Below are positions 21,698 through 30,688 of a stretch of 64,000 bases of DNA, in pieces. The DNA is from Valencia hispanica (Eukaryota > Chordata > Actinopteri > Cyprinodontiformes > Valenciidae). Position 1 is the first letter of the stretch; each line of letters begins with the position of its first letter. The translations under genes were made by a program, and so were the position numbers. The notes beneath the pieces are model-generated. The model was not told where the DNA came from, made no database searches, and worked only from the letters and a program-made list of their open reading frames with translations. The DNA lies in assembly GCA_963556495.2 (NCBI GenBank), contig OY747702.1, forward strand, positions 54,477,786 through 54,541,785. Reading direction: 5' to 3'.

Positions 21698-22950
21698 AAA
21701 AATTGGAATATTGTGCAAAGGTTCATTTATTTCAGTAATTCAACTTAAAAGGTGAAATTAATATCTGAGAGACTCATTGTATGCAAAGTGAGATATTTCA
21801 AGCCTTATTTGTTATAATTTTGATGATTATGGCTTACAGCTTATGAAAACCCCAAATTCAAAAACTCAGAAAATTAGAATATTGTGAAAAGGTTCAATAT
21901 TTTAGGCTCAAAGTGTCACTCTAATCAGCTAATTAATCCAAAACATCCACATAGGGTTCCTGAGCCTTTAAATGGTCTCGTAGTCCGGTTCAGTAGGAAT
22001 CACAATCATGGAGAAGACTGCTCATCTGACAGTTGTGCAGAAAACCATCATTGACATCCTCCATAGGGAAAGCCTCAAAAGGTAATTGCAAAAGAAGAAG
22101 AAGTAGGATGTTTCCAAAGTGCTGTATCAAAGCACATTAATAGAAAGTTATATGGAAGGGAAAACTGTGGAAGGAAAAAGGTGCATAAACAGCAGGGATG
22201 ACCGCAGCCAGGAGAGGATTGTCAGGAAAAGGGTGTTCAAAAGTGTTGGGGACCTTCACAAGGAGTGGACTGAGCCTGGAGTTAGTGCATCAAGGGCCAC
22301 CACACACAGACAGATCCTGGACATGGGCTTCAAATGTCGTATTCCTCTTGTCAAGTCGCTCCTGAACAAGAAACAACGTCAGAAGCGTCTTACCTGGGCT
22401 AAAAAAATTAAAAGAACGACACATTTTGCATCTCATTTGGAAACTAAGGTTCCAGAGTCTGGAGGAAGAATGGAGAGGAACACAATCCACGATGCTTGAA
22501 GTCCAGTGTGAAGTTTCCACAGTCTGTGTTGATTTGGGGAGCCATGTCATCTGCTGGTGTTGGTCCAATGTGCTTTATTAAGTCCAGAGTCAACGCACCA
22601 TCTACCAGGACATTTTGGAGAACTTCATGCTTCCTTCCGGAGACGAGCTTTATGGAGAGACGGAACAATGCAGAAGAGCTGAAGGCCACTATTGAAGCAT
22701 CCTGGTCTTCCATAACACCTCAGAGCCACAGGCTGATAGCATCCATGCCACGCCGCACTGAGGCAGTACTTGATGCAAAACAGGCCCAAACCAAATACAG
22801 TGAACATATGCATGATTAAAGTTTTAAGAGATCAGACATTTCTATATTTAAAATCCTTGTTTTATTGATTTCATGTAAAATTTTAATTTTTCTGAGGTTT
22901 CTAATTTGGGGCTTTCATAAGCTGTAAACCGTAATCATCAAAATTATAGT
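21698..22950 (+). mobile_element. Tc1-like transposon with IR/DR end, internally deleted
   Basis: The left end carries two direct repeats, AATTGGAATATTGTGCAAAG near 21701 and AATTAGAATATTGTGAAAAG near 21872, about 170 bp apart, the IR/DR arrangement of fish Tc1-like elements. The inner left section (21815-21895) is inverted at the right (22865-22950; 'cataagctgtaaaccgtaat' pairs with 'attatggcttacagcttatg'). The outer right repeat is missing, so the right end is truncated. Between the ends lies a broken transposase (22008-22819). Known of the family: cut-and-paste at TA dinucleotides. Confidence 0.8.
22008..22819 (+). pseudogene. Tc1-like transposase, broken
   Basis: Probable start MEKTAHLTVVQKTIID at 22008. 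An early stop follows after ~25 codons, then frame 22119-22499 with CINSRDDRSQERIVRKRV and HRQILDMGFKCRIPLVK (paired helix-turn-helix region) and KKQRQKRLTWAKK, then frame 22496-22819 with VLIWGAMSSAGVGP and a C-terminus RTEAVLDAKQAQTKYSEH. Intact relatives have a catalytic DDE triad. The FSDES-type and QQDNAP-type blocks are missing or out of frame here, so two of three catalytic residues are absent and the protein is inactive. Confidence 0.8.
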
Positions 22951-23588
22951 ATTATTCACTCTGTTAATGCTGTTTTTTCAGATAGCTTTCCGGTAAGCAT
23001 TTTAGTGATTATTCTGCAGAGTGAAATGATTTCTGTCTTGAAAGCAAGATTCACTAGATGAAAACTATGCATGTCTGGATTGGTTTGTTCATTGGCTGTG
23101 TTCTATCACATTCTAGTCTACATAAGGTTTCTTGACACAATGTGTTTTGTCCAGAGCGTATGTGAGCTTGTTGGTTGTCCTTTTTCTTTCCAAGTAATGA
23201 CCCATTTACAGATTTTAGAATAATATGATGTTGCTTGAATGGAAAAGTAATATTATTGACATGTCAACGTCTCTATTCTCTGCAGGCTGGTCCATGTTAT
23301 AGAGTTTGCCTTCTGTGTTGATATTGACTCGGGAACTGATGCTCACATTATTATACCTTTCTCACTGGAACTATTATTGATGTAGGCAGTAGATCAAATT
23401 GAAGAGTTGGATAGGAAAGGGCCTAATGAGGGCCTGGCATTTCCTACAGAAAGGCTAAACTGATGAATAGTTTGCATATTTAGATTCATCTCGATTTTAT
23501 TAACCCGATTACTACTTTAATCTGATGGAAAAAAAGGTAGGTTTCAAAAATGAGAAGTGTACATTTTGCCAGTCTTAGCTGGATTATA
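22951..23588. other. No gene seen
   Basis: AT-rich intronic sequence without recognised elements. Confidence 0.4.
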
Positions 23589-23596
23589 CTACTAGG

Positions 23597-24384
23597 TAGG
23601 GCTGGGCGATATGGCCTAAAAATAAAATCTCCGATTGTTTTCACACCAAATCCGATTTTTTTTTTTTTTTTCTCTCCCTTTCTTAAACAGAAATAACAAA
23701 TGACAGTCTGTTTTGTTTTTTTTATTTTAACTTCTCCTTTGGGAGTCTACCTGAATTCAAAGTTGTGTGCAAAGTTGGTAGCACATACATGGCGTCCAAA
23801 GTTTTCAGTAGGTAAATAAAGCCGCGCTTTTCCACTGTATAAACATGCACCTTATCTTTGGCAATATAAATTGTGATGGTATCTGTGATTGCTTTCCACT
23901 GAACACCCGTCTTATCATAAGGGACACAGTGTGAAAATGACTCCCCTATGGTGGCTTGTCTTTTGGCGGTGTTTTGTGAGCTGCTGCTTGCTTGAGCATC
24001 TCGCAGAGAGCAGCACTTCTCCCACTCGACGGAGTGCCTCTGTTTCAGGTGTTGAAACAAATTCGTCGTACTCCCACCTTTGGTAGCAACAGTCTTCAAA
24101 CAGATTTTGCAGCGTGCTGTTTGTTGCTCCAAGTCTGAAATCGCAAAACCGAACCAGTTCCATATAACTGAAGAAACTCCCTTTTTTGGGAACAAGCTCC
24201 TCTTTGCTAGTTGCCATTTTGACGTCTACGCGTTGTGAGAGACGGACTGGCTGACCTTGCTTTAAGCTACGGAACCCCAAGTGAGCAGTGGGGGGAGTGG
24301 TAAATCTCGATTTTTCCCAAAAATGAATCTTCTTAGACGGGAAATTCGAATTAATCGATAAAATGGATTTATCGCCCAGCCCTA
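23597..24384 (-). mobile_element. hAT element carrying a BED-finger transposase fragment
   Basis: Begins TAGGGCTGGGCGATATGGCC and ends ATTTATCGCCCAGCCCTA: good terminal inverted repeats (core TAGGGCTGGGCGATA). It is flanked by an exact 8-bp duplication CTACTAGG at 23589-23596 and 24385-24392. The minus strand encodes the N-terminal part of a hAT transposase. At 788 bp it is far shorter than an autonomous element, so it is an internally deleted derivative. A more decayed element with the same terminus is at 62084-62674. Confidence 0.9.
23722..24217 (-). pseudogene. hAT transposase N-terminus with BED zinc finger
   Basis: The start codon at 24217 opens MATSKEELVPKKGSFFSY. A frame change near 24180 leads to SSVIWNWFGFAISDLEQQ and a BED finger: CKICLKTVATKGGSTTNLFQ with CxxC, then HLKQRHSVEW with HxxxxH. 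Downstream are QATIGESF, VQWKAITDTITIYIAKD and YTVEKRGFIYLLKTLD, matching the region before the catalytic core of ZBED-like hAT transposases. The frame stops at 23722 and the RNase-H-like core and dimerisation region are absent. BED fingers bind the element ends. This fragment could at most act as a DNA-binding relic. Confidence 0.8.
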
Positions 24385-24388
24385 CTAC

Positions 24389-24571
24389 TAGGGGTGTAAC
24401 GGTACACAAAAATCACGGTTCCGTACATTTTCGGTACACTTTAATCAAGAAAAATAAACAGAAATGTGCATATCAGTTTTTATCAGCATTAAACAAATAA
24501 CCTTTTTTTCCCTGAATTTCTAACTTTTAATTCCAGAATTTAATATTGATTTTTAGCATATGCTATAAAGG
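24389..24571 (+). mobile_element. hAT family G, copy 3, 5' part only
   Basis: Starts TAGGGGTGTAACGGTACAC with the same subterminal 'ggttccgtacattttcgg' as the other copies. It is cut off at ~24571 by a minus-strand L2-A fragment. Its first four bases are part of the CTACTAGG duplication of the neighbouring BED-hAT. Confidence 0.7.
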
Positions 24572-24940
24572 TCTGAGTCAATTACTACACCTAAGTTTTA
24601 GACCTGATCAGTAGTTTCTTGCTGTATTAACTGAAGCTGTGTGGTGACTCTTGATCGTTCCTGTTTTGGTCCAAAAATAATTCCTTCAGTTTTGTTTCTA
24701 TTTAGCTGGAGAAAACGTTGGCACATACATCCATTGATTTGCTCATTACATTTGCTTAGCATCTGGATAGTCTCAAAGTCACCTTGTGACATTGTAATGT
24801 AGAGCGCAGTATCATCTGCATAGTTATGGTAACTAATGTTATCACTTATTATAATCTGGGCTAGCAGGAGCATCTAGATATTAAATAGGAAGAGCCCTAG
24901 GATGGCCCTCTGTCTTTTCTGATGAAAAGTTCTGTATTAC
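24572..24940 (-). mobile_element. L2-A LINE fragment, RT palm, inverted
   Basis: The minus-strand frame 24598-24873 contains [36 protein letters not shown] and [14 protein letters not shown], the catalytic palm and following region of L2-A reverse transcriptase (the YADD box is present). The segment runs from the DQV-LG region at its left edge back to about GNFSSERTE at its right edge. A plus-strand L2-A segment covering a more C-terminal part begins at ~25066. Confidence 0.85.
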
Positions 24941-25065
24941 TAAAACAGCAGACTGTATGTTTCATAGAGAATGTAGATCCCAAACTTAACTCTTAAGATT
25001 TCCAGAAGGCTGCCAAGAGTTCCAAATCCACCATGTTCCAGAAAAGGATAAGGTTGGAAACTCAA

Positions 25066-25600
25066 AGGATTAAACGGAGCACCTGTACCCTGTTCATCTT
25101 TAGTCTGATAGATTACTGCAACAGTGTCCTCACAGGTCTACCTAAAAAGTCAGACAGCTGCAGCTGATCCAAAATGCTGCTGCTCACATCCCCACTAAAA
25201 CCAGGAAAGTAAAGTGCATCACCCCAGTTCTAAAGTCCTTACACTGGCACCCTGTAGCTCAGAGAATAGACTCGAAATAGTTTTACTAGTTTATAAATAA
25301 TTTAATGGCTTGGCGCCAAAGTATGTTGAAGACTTGTTGCCTCTAATCAAACCCCCCAGACAACTCGGGTCCTCTAACTCTAATCTACTAATCATCCCTA
25401 GAATTAGAACAAAGCATGGAGATACGGGTTTCAGTTTCTATGCTCCCCTAATCTGGAATAAACTTCCAGATGACTGCACAGCTGCTGAAACACTGAGTTC
25501 TTTTAAATCAAGGCTAAAAACTCATCTTTTTAGAATTGCCTAGAGTAAGCGATTAATAATAGCTGGCTCGACTAACCCAGTGTGACATCACCTGTTTATA
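25066..25600 (+). mobile_element. L2-A LINE fragment, RT C-terminus
   Basis: Homology begins at about the SRIKG position and continues through FIFSLIDYCNSVLTG, the [10 protein letters not shown] equivalent, then the open frame 25310-25543 ([39 protein letters not shown]). The usual 3' untranslated region and CCTTG tail are not recognisable after ~25600. Frameshifts near 25160 and 25290. Confidence 0.8.
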
Positions 25601-26772
25601 ATATGATTAAGTAAAATTTGGTCATTTCAGGAAGGCTAGAAAATACATATTTATGGCTGTTATTGCTTATATCTGCTTATTTTGTTGTTCCTAAAAAGAA
25701 ATAATTAAAAATCAGTTTTTACAGAAACCATAAATTGGCTCTCAAATTCTGATCAGTGCATCTTTAATAATTGGATTTTATTTAACTTAGATTCTGTTTG
25801 GGTGATGTGCGAAAGACACCTCCAGAGTTATTACAATGTTTCTTGGAGTGGAATAAATTCATGGAATTTACTCTTTATATCGAAATCAAGGGGAGCCCAG
25901 ATGGAGAGATGTCAGTGAAGGCGGACCATGATGCATGCTTGTTTACCATTGTTGCAGTCCACACTGTTTAGTCTCCTCTGTTGACTCACACAAACCGTTC
26001 CCTTTTGAGGTGTAAAATGATGCCGATATGTTACAGGCAAGCTGGATAAGCTCTTTTTTTCTCTTCAAATGTTCACTTTAGTAACATTTGTAATTCATCA
26101 TAAACTTGACCGGCTCTTGAGTTGTAATTAAAGGGTTCTTTGTTGCTCAGGATGTTGTTCCGCTGAGCAGAGGTCAGTCCTGTAAGGGAGAAAACCTTTT
26201 CCTACTCTGTTCGTTTCTGAACTTCTGTAAGCAAAAATCTTGTATTTCTACTTTAAGACAAAATTTCTACCGATTTTACCCGCATTGTTGCATTTGGTTA
26301 ACTGATTTTATTTGAGCTCAACAGATGTCTGTTCTTACTGTCTGTGTTTAGTTTCGACCTGCTGCATGATATCATTTGGAGTTTAGGTTCTTTGTAATTT
26401 CATCCTACAGAATGGGCCGTAATGTTAAGGGTTGAGCTTTCTTGGCAGTTGCCGTTGGAGTACTTGGGCTGTATTGCTATGACTACAAGCTGCTGAAGAA
26501 TGTAATTTTAGAAGGAAATGTCTGTCTGAGGAGGATTTAGGTCACTTGAAGGATGCTCCATTCATCACTTGTCTTAGCGCTCTTATGAAGTTTAGATCCA
26601 TGATGTACAAAGGCACCCCTATGCTTATTAACAGCTTGAGCTATGAGGTCAGAATGTACTTAGTTTTTTTGCTTGTTAGACTATTTAACCATCCATTTTA
26701 GTGTATTCATATAGTTGTTGTTTTTTAGCACTTTTTGTATACATAACTGCAACATTTGATTTAAAATCTGAT
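25601..26772. other. Intronic sequence without recognised features
   Basis: No domain-bearing frame and no transposon terminus recognised. Confidence 0.4.
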
Positions 26773-26899
26773 TTAAAGGGAAACTTCACCCATTTGCATT
26801 AAGCTTTGTATTGCTAGAAACCCAGTCATGTTTTTGAATGGTCGTGCATTATACCCTCAAGTTCCCCTGAGGCAAGAGAAATAGTGATTTCAGCGTTGC

Positions 26900-26956
26900 A
26901 CTTCCTGCTTTAAATGACGTAAAAATCGCCATTTTGCGTAATTTAAAGCAGGAAGT
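26900..26956. repeat. Subterminal hairpin of the TTAA transposon
   Basis: Arms 26900-26924 and 26932-26956 are inverted copies (ACTTCCTGCTTTAAAT core) with 23 of 25 positions matching and a 7-base loop. It lies 123 bp inside the left TTAA. It could be an internal transposase-binding palindrome or a separate small fold-back insertion. Confidence 0.75.
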
Positions 26957-27163
26957 ATTATATATTTGATGAGTGTGTTAGACTGCAAACTTTTTTTTTC
27001 ATTTTCCCAGGAGGGGGCTAATGGGTAGGACCCACTCGCGCTACAGACCTATCACAGACCAGTGGGTGGGACTTCTCTTTAAGAAACTGAACTGATTTAG
27101 CAGCCATCTTGTTTGGAAGCTAAGCTAACAGACTATCATAGAACCAGGCTTGATATCACAATT

Positions 27164-27967
27164 ATGGCAGAACATAATCAATCCGATATGGAAGAGGGTG
27201 ATTTCGAAAGTGTAATGCTCGAATCCGATTTACGTGGCTACCTTTTATGAGCCACAATACAGCGAAGCTGAGGCAGATGGAGGAGCAGCAGGAGACTGCG
27301 GCGGAGGCCGGAGGACTTTCTCGGGCTGGGGCGAACTGGTGGTGCCTGTGCTCGGTGTGCGGCTACGGAGACAGAAATTGAGTCCTTCTGCTGCAGAGAA
27401 TTCCACAGATGTCAGTTTCTTCTGGGCGAAATTTCTGCCTCAGATGAGGATATGGACGTTTGTGTGGTGGACCACCCGAGCTTCGCCCCGCATATGGACA
27501 GTGGCGTCCTGGACACATATTTCAGAATCCCGAAAATGATCTGGAAAAGACAGCCAAAGCCTGCAGGCGCAAACGGACGTCTGACTATAAAGTGAGTACA
27601 TCTATGTACACGATTTGTTCAAGCATTATCACAAAGTTATTCCCGGTTAATACGTAACAGCAACCAGCTGATTTTGGCTTATTCAAATAGCTTTCAGTTG
27701 CATCGCTAACTATAGTTATAACGTGACTGTGGCACTCTAAACACAAAGACCATACATCGCTAACTGTGTTCAATGTTTTGTAGACAATATCGCCTTACAG
27801 CTTTCAGACACTTTCTGGAATGGGTGCTGAAGGGTGAAAGATTAGGCCGAGGCCATCGTGCCGTTTTACCCGCCTGTGTTGTGCAGGCAATCCGCCACAA
27901 ATATCCAGCTCCGGACAGATATTACAGAGGACAAGAAGAAGTTGAGGACGCTCTGGAGGAACTATAA
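27164..27967 (+). pseudogene. P2X7 intracellular (ballast) domain-like gene, two exons, frameshifted
   Basis: The ATG at 27164 opens MAEHNQSDMEEGDFESVM. After frame changes near 27240 and 27270 comes RQMEEQQETAAEAGG and a cysteine-rich block NWWCLCSVCGYGD; after another change near 27375, ESFCCREFHRC and CVVDHPSFAPHMDSGVLDTY. Exon 1 ends at 27591 before GTGAGT. The intron is 27592-27783 (ends TTTTGTAG) and exon 2 (27784-27967) continues in the matching phase with QYRLTAFRHFLEWVLKGERL, VLPACVVQAIRHKYP and a stop. The order CxCxxC, CC-C, C-DHP and RLTAFR-F matches the zinc-binding cytosolic domain of the P2X7 receptor (Pfam P2RX7_C), without the ion-channel part. Fish carry many such stand-alone domains. 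At least three frameshifts make it non-coding, though the splice structure is preserved. Confidence 0.75.
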
Positions 27968-28527
27968 CTTCCATTATTGCTGTATATATAATTATGTAAA
28001 TAAATGTTTTGCATTCACGTTGTTGTATTCCTTTGTAGTGTTGCTCCAAGTATATAGAGAAATGATTGTTGTACGACAAACATTTTAGAACTGGACCTAA
28101 GATACCCTTAGCAAAATGTAGTTTAAGTGTACTATGAGTATACTTTTTCCATACTAAAAGTGAGGCAGTTTACTTTAAGGTTACTTTTAATATACTATAT
28201 TTTATATACTTAACAGTATAGTGGAGTATACTTTATTGTATTTATGTTTGGTTCAAACATGTGCATTTGTCTTACTTTTATATAGGGAGTTTTCAGTTGG
28301 ACACTTGATTACATTTTTACATGCAAATGTGCACTTTTTCCTTTGATTTTCTCAGCTAAAGAGGGCTTGATTTCCTAGAGGCTCTTATTTTTTTTAAAAT
28401 GCACATCTTAAATGATCTAAGCAGGATTATAAATGCACTGTATGTTACGTTGTGAAAAAACACTTAAAATATATCAAAGTTTTATTGTTTTATTCACAAA
28501 TTAAATTTGGAATGATGCTTTGGCAGT
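27968..28527. other. Gap between the two convergent transposon genes
   Basis: AT-rich sequence between the stops of the P2X7-domain gene (27967) and the THAP gene (28528). It should contain 3' untranslated regions of both; the AATAAA at ~28000 is a possible poly(A) signal for the plus-strand gene. No other coding sequence. Confidence 0.5.
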
Positions 28528-30274
28528 CTATATTGAAGGTTTCGGTGTGGGGGCTATGTTGGGTGACAACGCAGGTTGTGGAAGGACAAGTGAGGCGGTC
28601 GCCATTTTGAACGGGATGTTTGGGTTCTGTCTATTTTCCAGGACCCTCTCGATTAGACTTTTGACAAAGTCTGTTGTATGTGGTGTGGAGACTTTTTTTC
28701 AGTATCCACTGCTTGGATTTCTTGCAGTACACCTGATTGAACCGTAATTCTCCTGCAAATGACAAGGAACATAATAGCTTATAAAATATAAATGTAGATT
28801 GGATTGTAGTACACTTTTATCCACAATGAATCTATACCACCTTTAAACAAAGTATGCAAATTCAGTTAGCTGTTTATATCATTATTGATTTTGGTCATTT
28901 TTACTACTAAAAGAGCACATGGTAACAAACCTGTCACTGTGGTGGCTTGCTTCCTTTTCACAATGTTTTCATTGTGGTCCAAGATGGCAAGGTGGCATCT
29001 CTCCCTCATCCCCTCGTAGAAGGGGATGAGTGAGAGAAGGCCTGCCGCTTGAGGAGGTATTTCAACAGAGCACTATGAAAGTTCTCCAGTGGCCCTGTGT
29101 CCAGTTACAAAGAGGAAAAGAGGATGGACAGGACTAATCAAAACATGTTAATTTAGGAATATTGAAAATAATGCAAGAGTAAAAGTGCATCTCACTCTCA
29201 CCAAATTTCAATCATACATTAGTTTTAGCACTCTATTAGAGCCAATGTGCTGTACAAACTTACAATCTGTGCTGCTTGGACAGGGGTAGGTTGCATGACT
29301 GGTGTTGATGTTAGAGGACATTGTTCCTCATCTTCCGAAGAAGACACCAGAGCAGCAGCAGACGCCGTTTCAGACTGAAATGCCATATATGTTCAATAAC
29401 GTTAAAAACATTTCAACAACATCAAACTATCAAACGTGAAACAAGGTGGATTTACTTTGATACCAGCAAACATGGCTAACTCTTTCTAAGCTATGAAGCT
29501 AACTCTCTGTTAGCGCCATAGCTGGAGCGTCTTTGTTAGCCTACATTGCTAATATGCTACTCCACTGCTCACAGGTGGAGTTTAGTGTAGGGTGACCAGA
29601 TATCTAAAGCGAATATCGGGGACATTTTTTGCGCGGCGGTCAAAATTCTAATATCATAATTGTGAATATTTTATTTCCCATTCAATTCGGGGACATTTCC
29701 GGGGACGACTTTTAACCGAGGACAAGGCAGCCTAATCGGGGACTGTCCCCGGAATTCGGGGACGTCTGGTCACCCTAGTTTAGTGATGCTGACACATTAG
29801 AACCACAAGCGAGGAAAACATGCGGAAGATGCCAGATTTACTTGTAAATAGCAAACGTATATAAAACTCGTAGTTTATGTCCTGCTTTACAGCAGTAGAC
29901 TGTATGTGTGTTAAGAAATACAGTCGAGCAAGTCTCTTACCTCCAAGCGAATGCGTTTAGGGCTGCTCGGTCCAGATGTTCCAGGCTTTTCATCGTCATC
30001 AGGAAAGGTAAACACCGACGGAATTGCAGTGTCCAAAAGAGTTACTCTCTTCATTCCTAAGACATTGAGTTCGAAGTCTTCCTTTTTGAAATGGAGACTG
30101 CAAACCTTCAGATTTTTTAGGTTTTCCACAGCTGTGTCTTCTGAATAGCTCGGGTGGTTTATCACTCAGCCACTGTTTGCGTCGCTCCATATCTTTCAGT
30201 AGAATATGAAAACTTACTTGTTGTCCTTTCCTTGTTCTGACTGAACATCCCGGTACCATACAATAGTTCACCAT
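28528..30274 (-). pseudogene. THAP-domain Kolobok-type transposase, four exons, catalytic core missing
   Basis: Exon 1 (30274-29941): MVNYCMVPGCSVRTRKGQQ, FHILLKDMERRKQWL, a frame change near 30165, then NLKVCSLHFKKEDFELN and AIPSVF. This is a THAP finger (C-x4-C ... C-x2-H) with its AVPSIF-like end. Donor GTAAGA. Exon 2 (29374-29264) is an acidic linker (SSSEDEEQCPLTSTP), phase 0 at both ends. Exon 3 (29094-28931): NFHSALLKYLLKRQAFS, frame change, EGMRERCHLAILDHNEN, KRKQATTVTG. Exon 4 (28752-28528): ELRFNQVYCKKSKQW, frame change in an A run, DFVKSLIERVLENRQNPNIP and stop. Exons 3-4 match the C-terminal end of fish Kolobok-like transposases. The catalytic region expected between exons 2 and 3 is absent: only a 169-bp intron lies there. 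THAP fingers bind transposon ends. Confidence 0.7.
29588..29777. mobile_element. hAT-type MITE in the THAP-gene intron
   Basis: 190 bp with perfect 13-bp terminal inverted repeats TAGGGTGACCAGA and an exact 8-bp target duplication GTTTAGTG (29580-29587 and 29778-29785). The interior has repeated CGGGGAC motifs and several CpGs. It lies between exons 1 and 2 of the THAP gene, so it arrived after the TTAA element. Confidence 0.9.
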
Positions 30275-30308
30275 CTCAAAAGAGTAATTTACCAATGAGT
30301 TAAAGCTC

Positions 30309-30498
30309 AACAGCTAAGCGGAGGCGGTGTTCTGGATTAGTGGGGAGTTCAAGCTCAACAGCAAGCCTTGTTCTTTTTCTTTTGTTTATTGGCGGGAGGC
30401 AACCAACTTTAGGTGCATTTCCGCCACCTGCTGTAAGGGAGTGTGAGTCGTAACAGCAAGCCTTGTAGACGGAGGCGGTGTTTTGAATTAGTGGGAGT
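30309..30498. repeat. Diverged direct repeat upstream of the THAP gene
   Basis: The block 'cggaggcggtgtt.tg.attagtggg' occurs at about 30318-30347 and 30470-30496, each next to an 'aacagc' element; a further 'aacagcaagccttgtt' lies at 30358-30373. The spacer contains a sequence 'ttggcgggaggcaacc' and a near-CTCF core at 30420-30434 (13 of 15, minus strand). This looks like a duplicated promoter module, 35-225 bp upstream of the THAP start codon. Confidence 0.5.
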
Positions 30499-30522
30499 GG
30501 CTTGCAGAGCTGTGCTTTGTGG

Positions 30523-30539
30523 TGCATTGTGGGAGTTGT
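30523..30539 (-). promoter_or_regulatory. ZNF143/THAP11-type promoter motif
   Basis: The minus strand reads ACAACTCCCACAATGCA, 15 of 17 identical to the core of the vertebrate ZNF143/THAP11 (SBS) site ACAATTCCCAGAATGCA. It lies ~250 bp upstream of the THAP gene start codon at 30274 and in its orientation, a sensible promoter position. Function is inferred only. Confidence 0.4.
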
Positions 30540-30688
30540 TGTCTTTCATACAAATGCACCCAAAAATCATTTTCTGTATTTTCTCGGTCAGATAGTCACC
30601 TAATTCCAAATGTATGTTACATTTCAACTACAAATATTACCCACTTTTAATAGAGATTAATGTTTCCCTGGGTGAAATGCTCCTTTAA

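Larger units (their letters stand above)
26773..30688. mobile_element. Kolobok-like TTAA transposon with a P2X7-domain gene and a THAP gene
   Basis: Bounded by TTAA at 26773-26776 and 30685-30688. The termini AGGGAAACTTCACCC (left) and AGGAGCATTTCACCC (right, complemented) agree at 11 of 15. Two broken, spliced genes face each other: a plus-strand gene with a P2RX7-type intracellular domain (27164-27967) and a minus-strand gene with a THAP zinc finger and transposase-like C-terminal part (30274-28528). The TTAA target and a THAP-type transposase are hallmarks of the Kolobok superfamily. A 57-bp hairpin sits near the left end and a hAT MITE (29588-29777) lies in a THAP-gene intron. The catalytic core of the transposase is missing, so this copy is dead. 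Confidence 0.7.

Noticed and set aside
22290..22713. Two minus-strand frames of ~90 codons
   Set aside because: Antisense shadows of the Tc1-like transposase.
28520..28747. 75-codon plus-strand frame
   Set aside because: It is the antisense shadow of the THAP transposase last exon (28752-28528).
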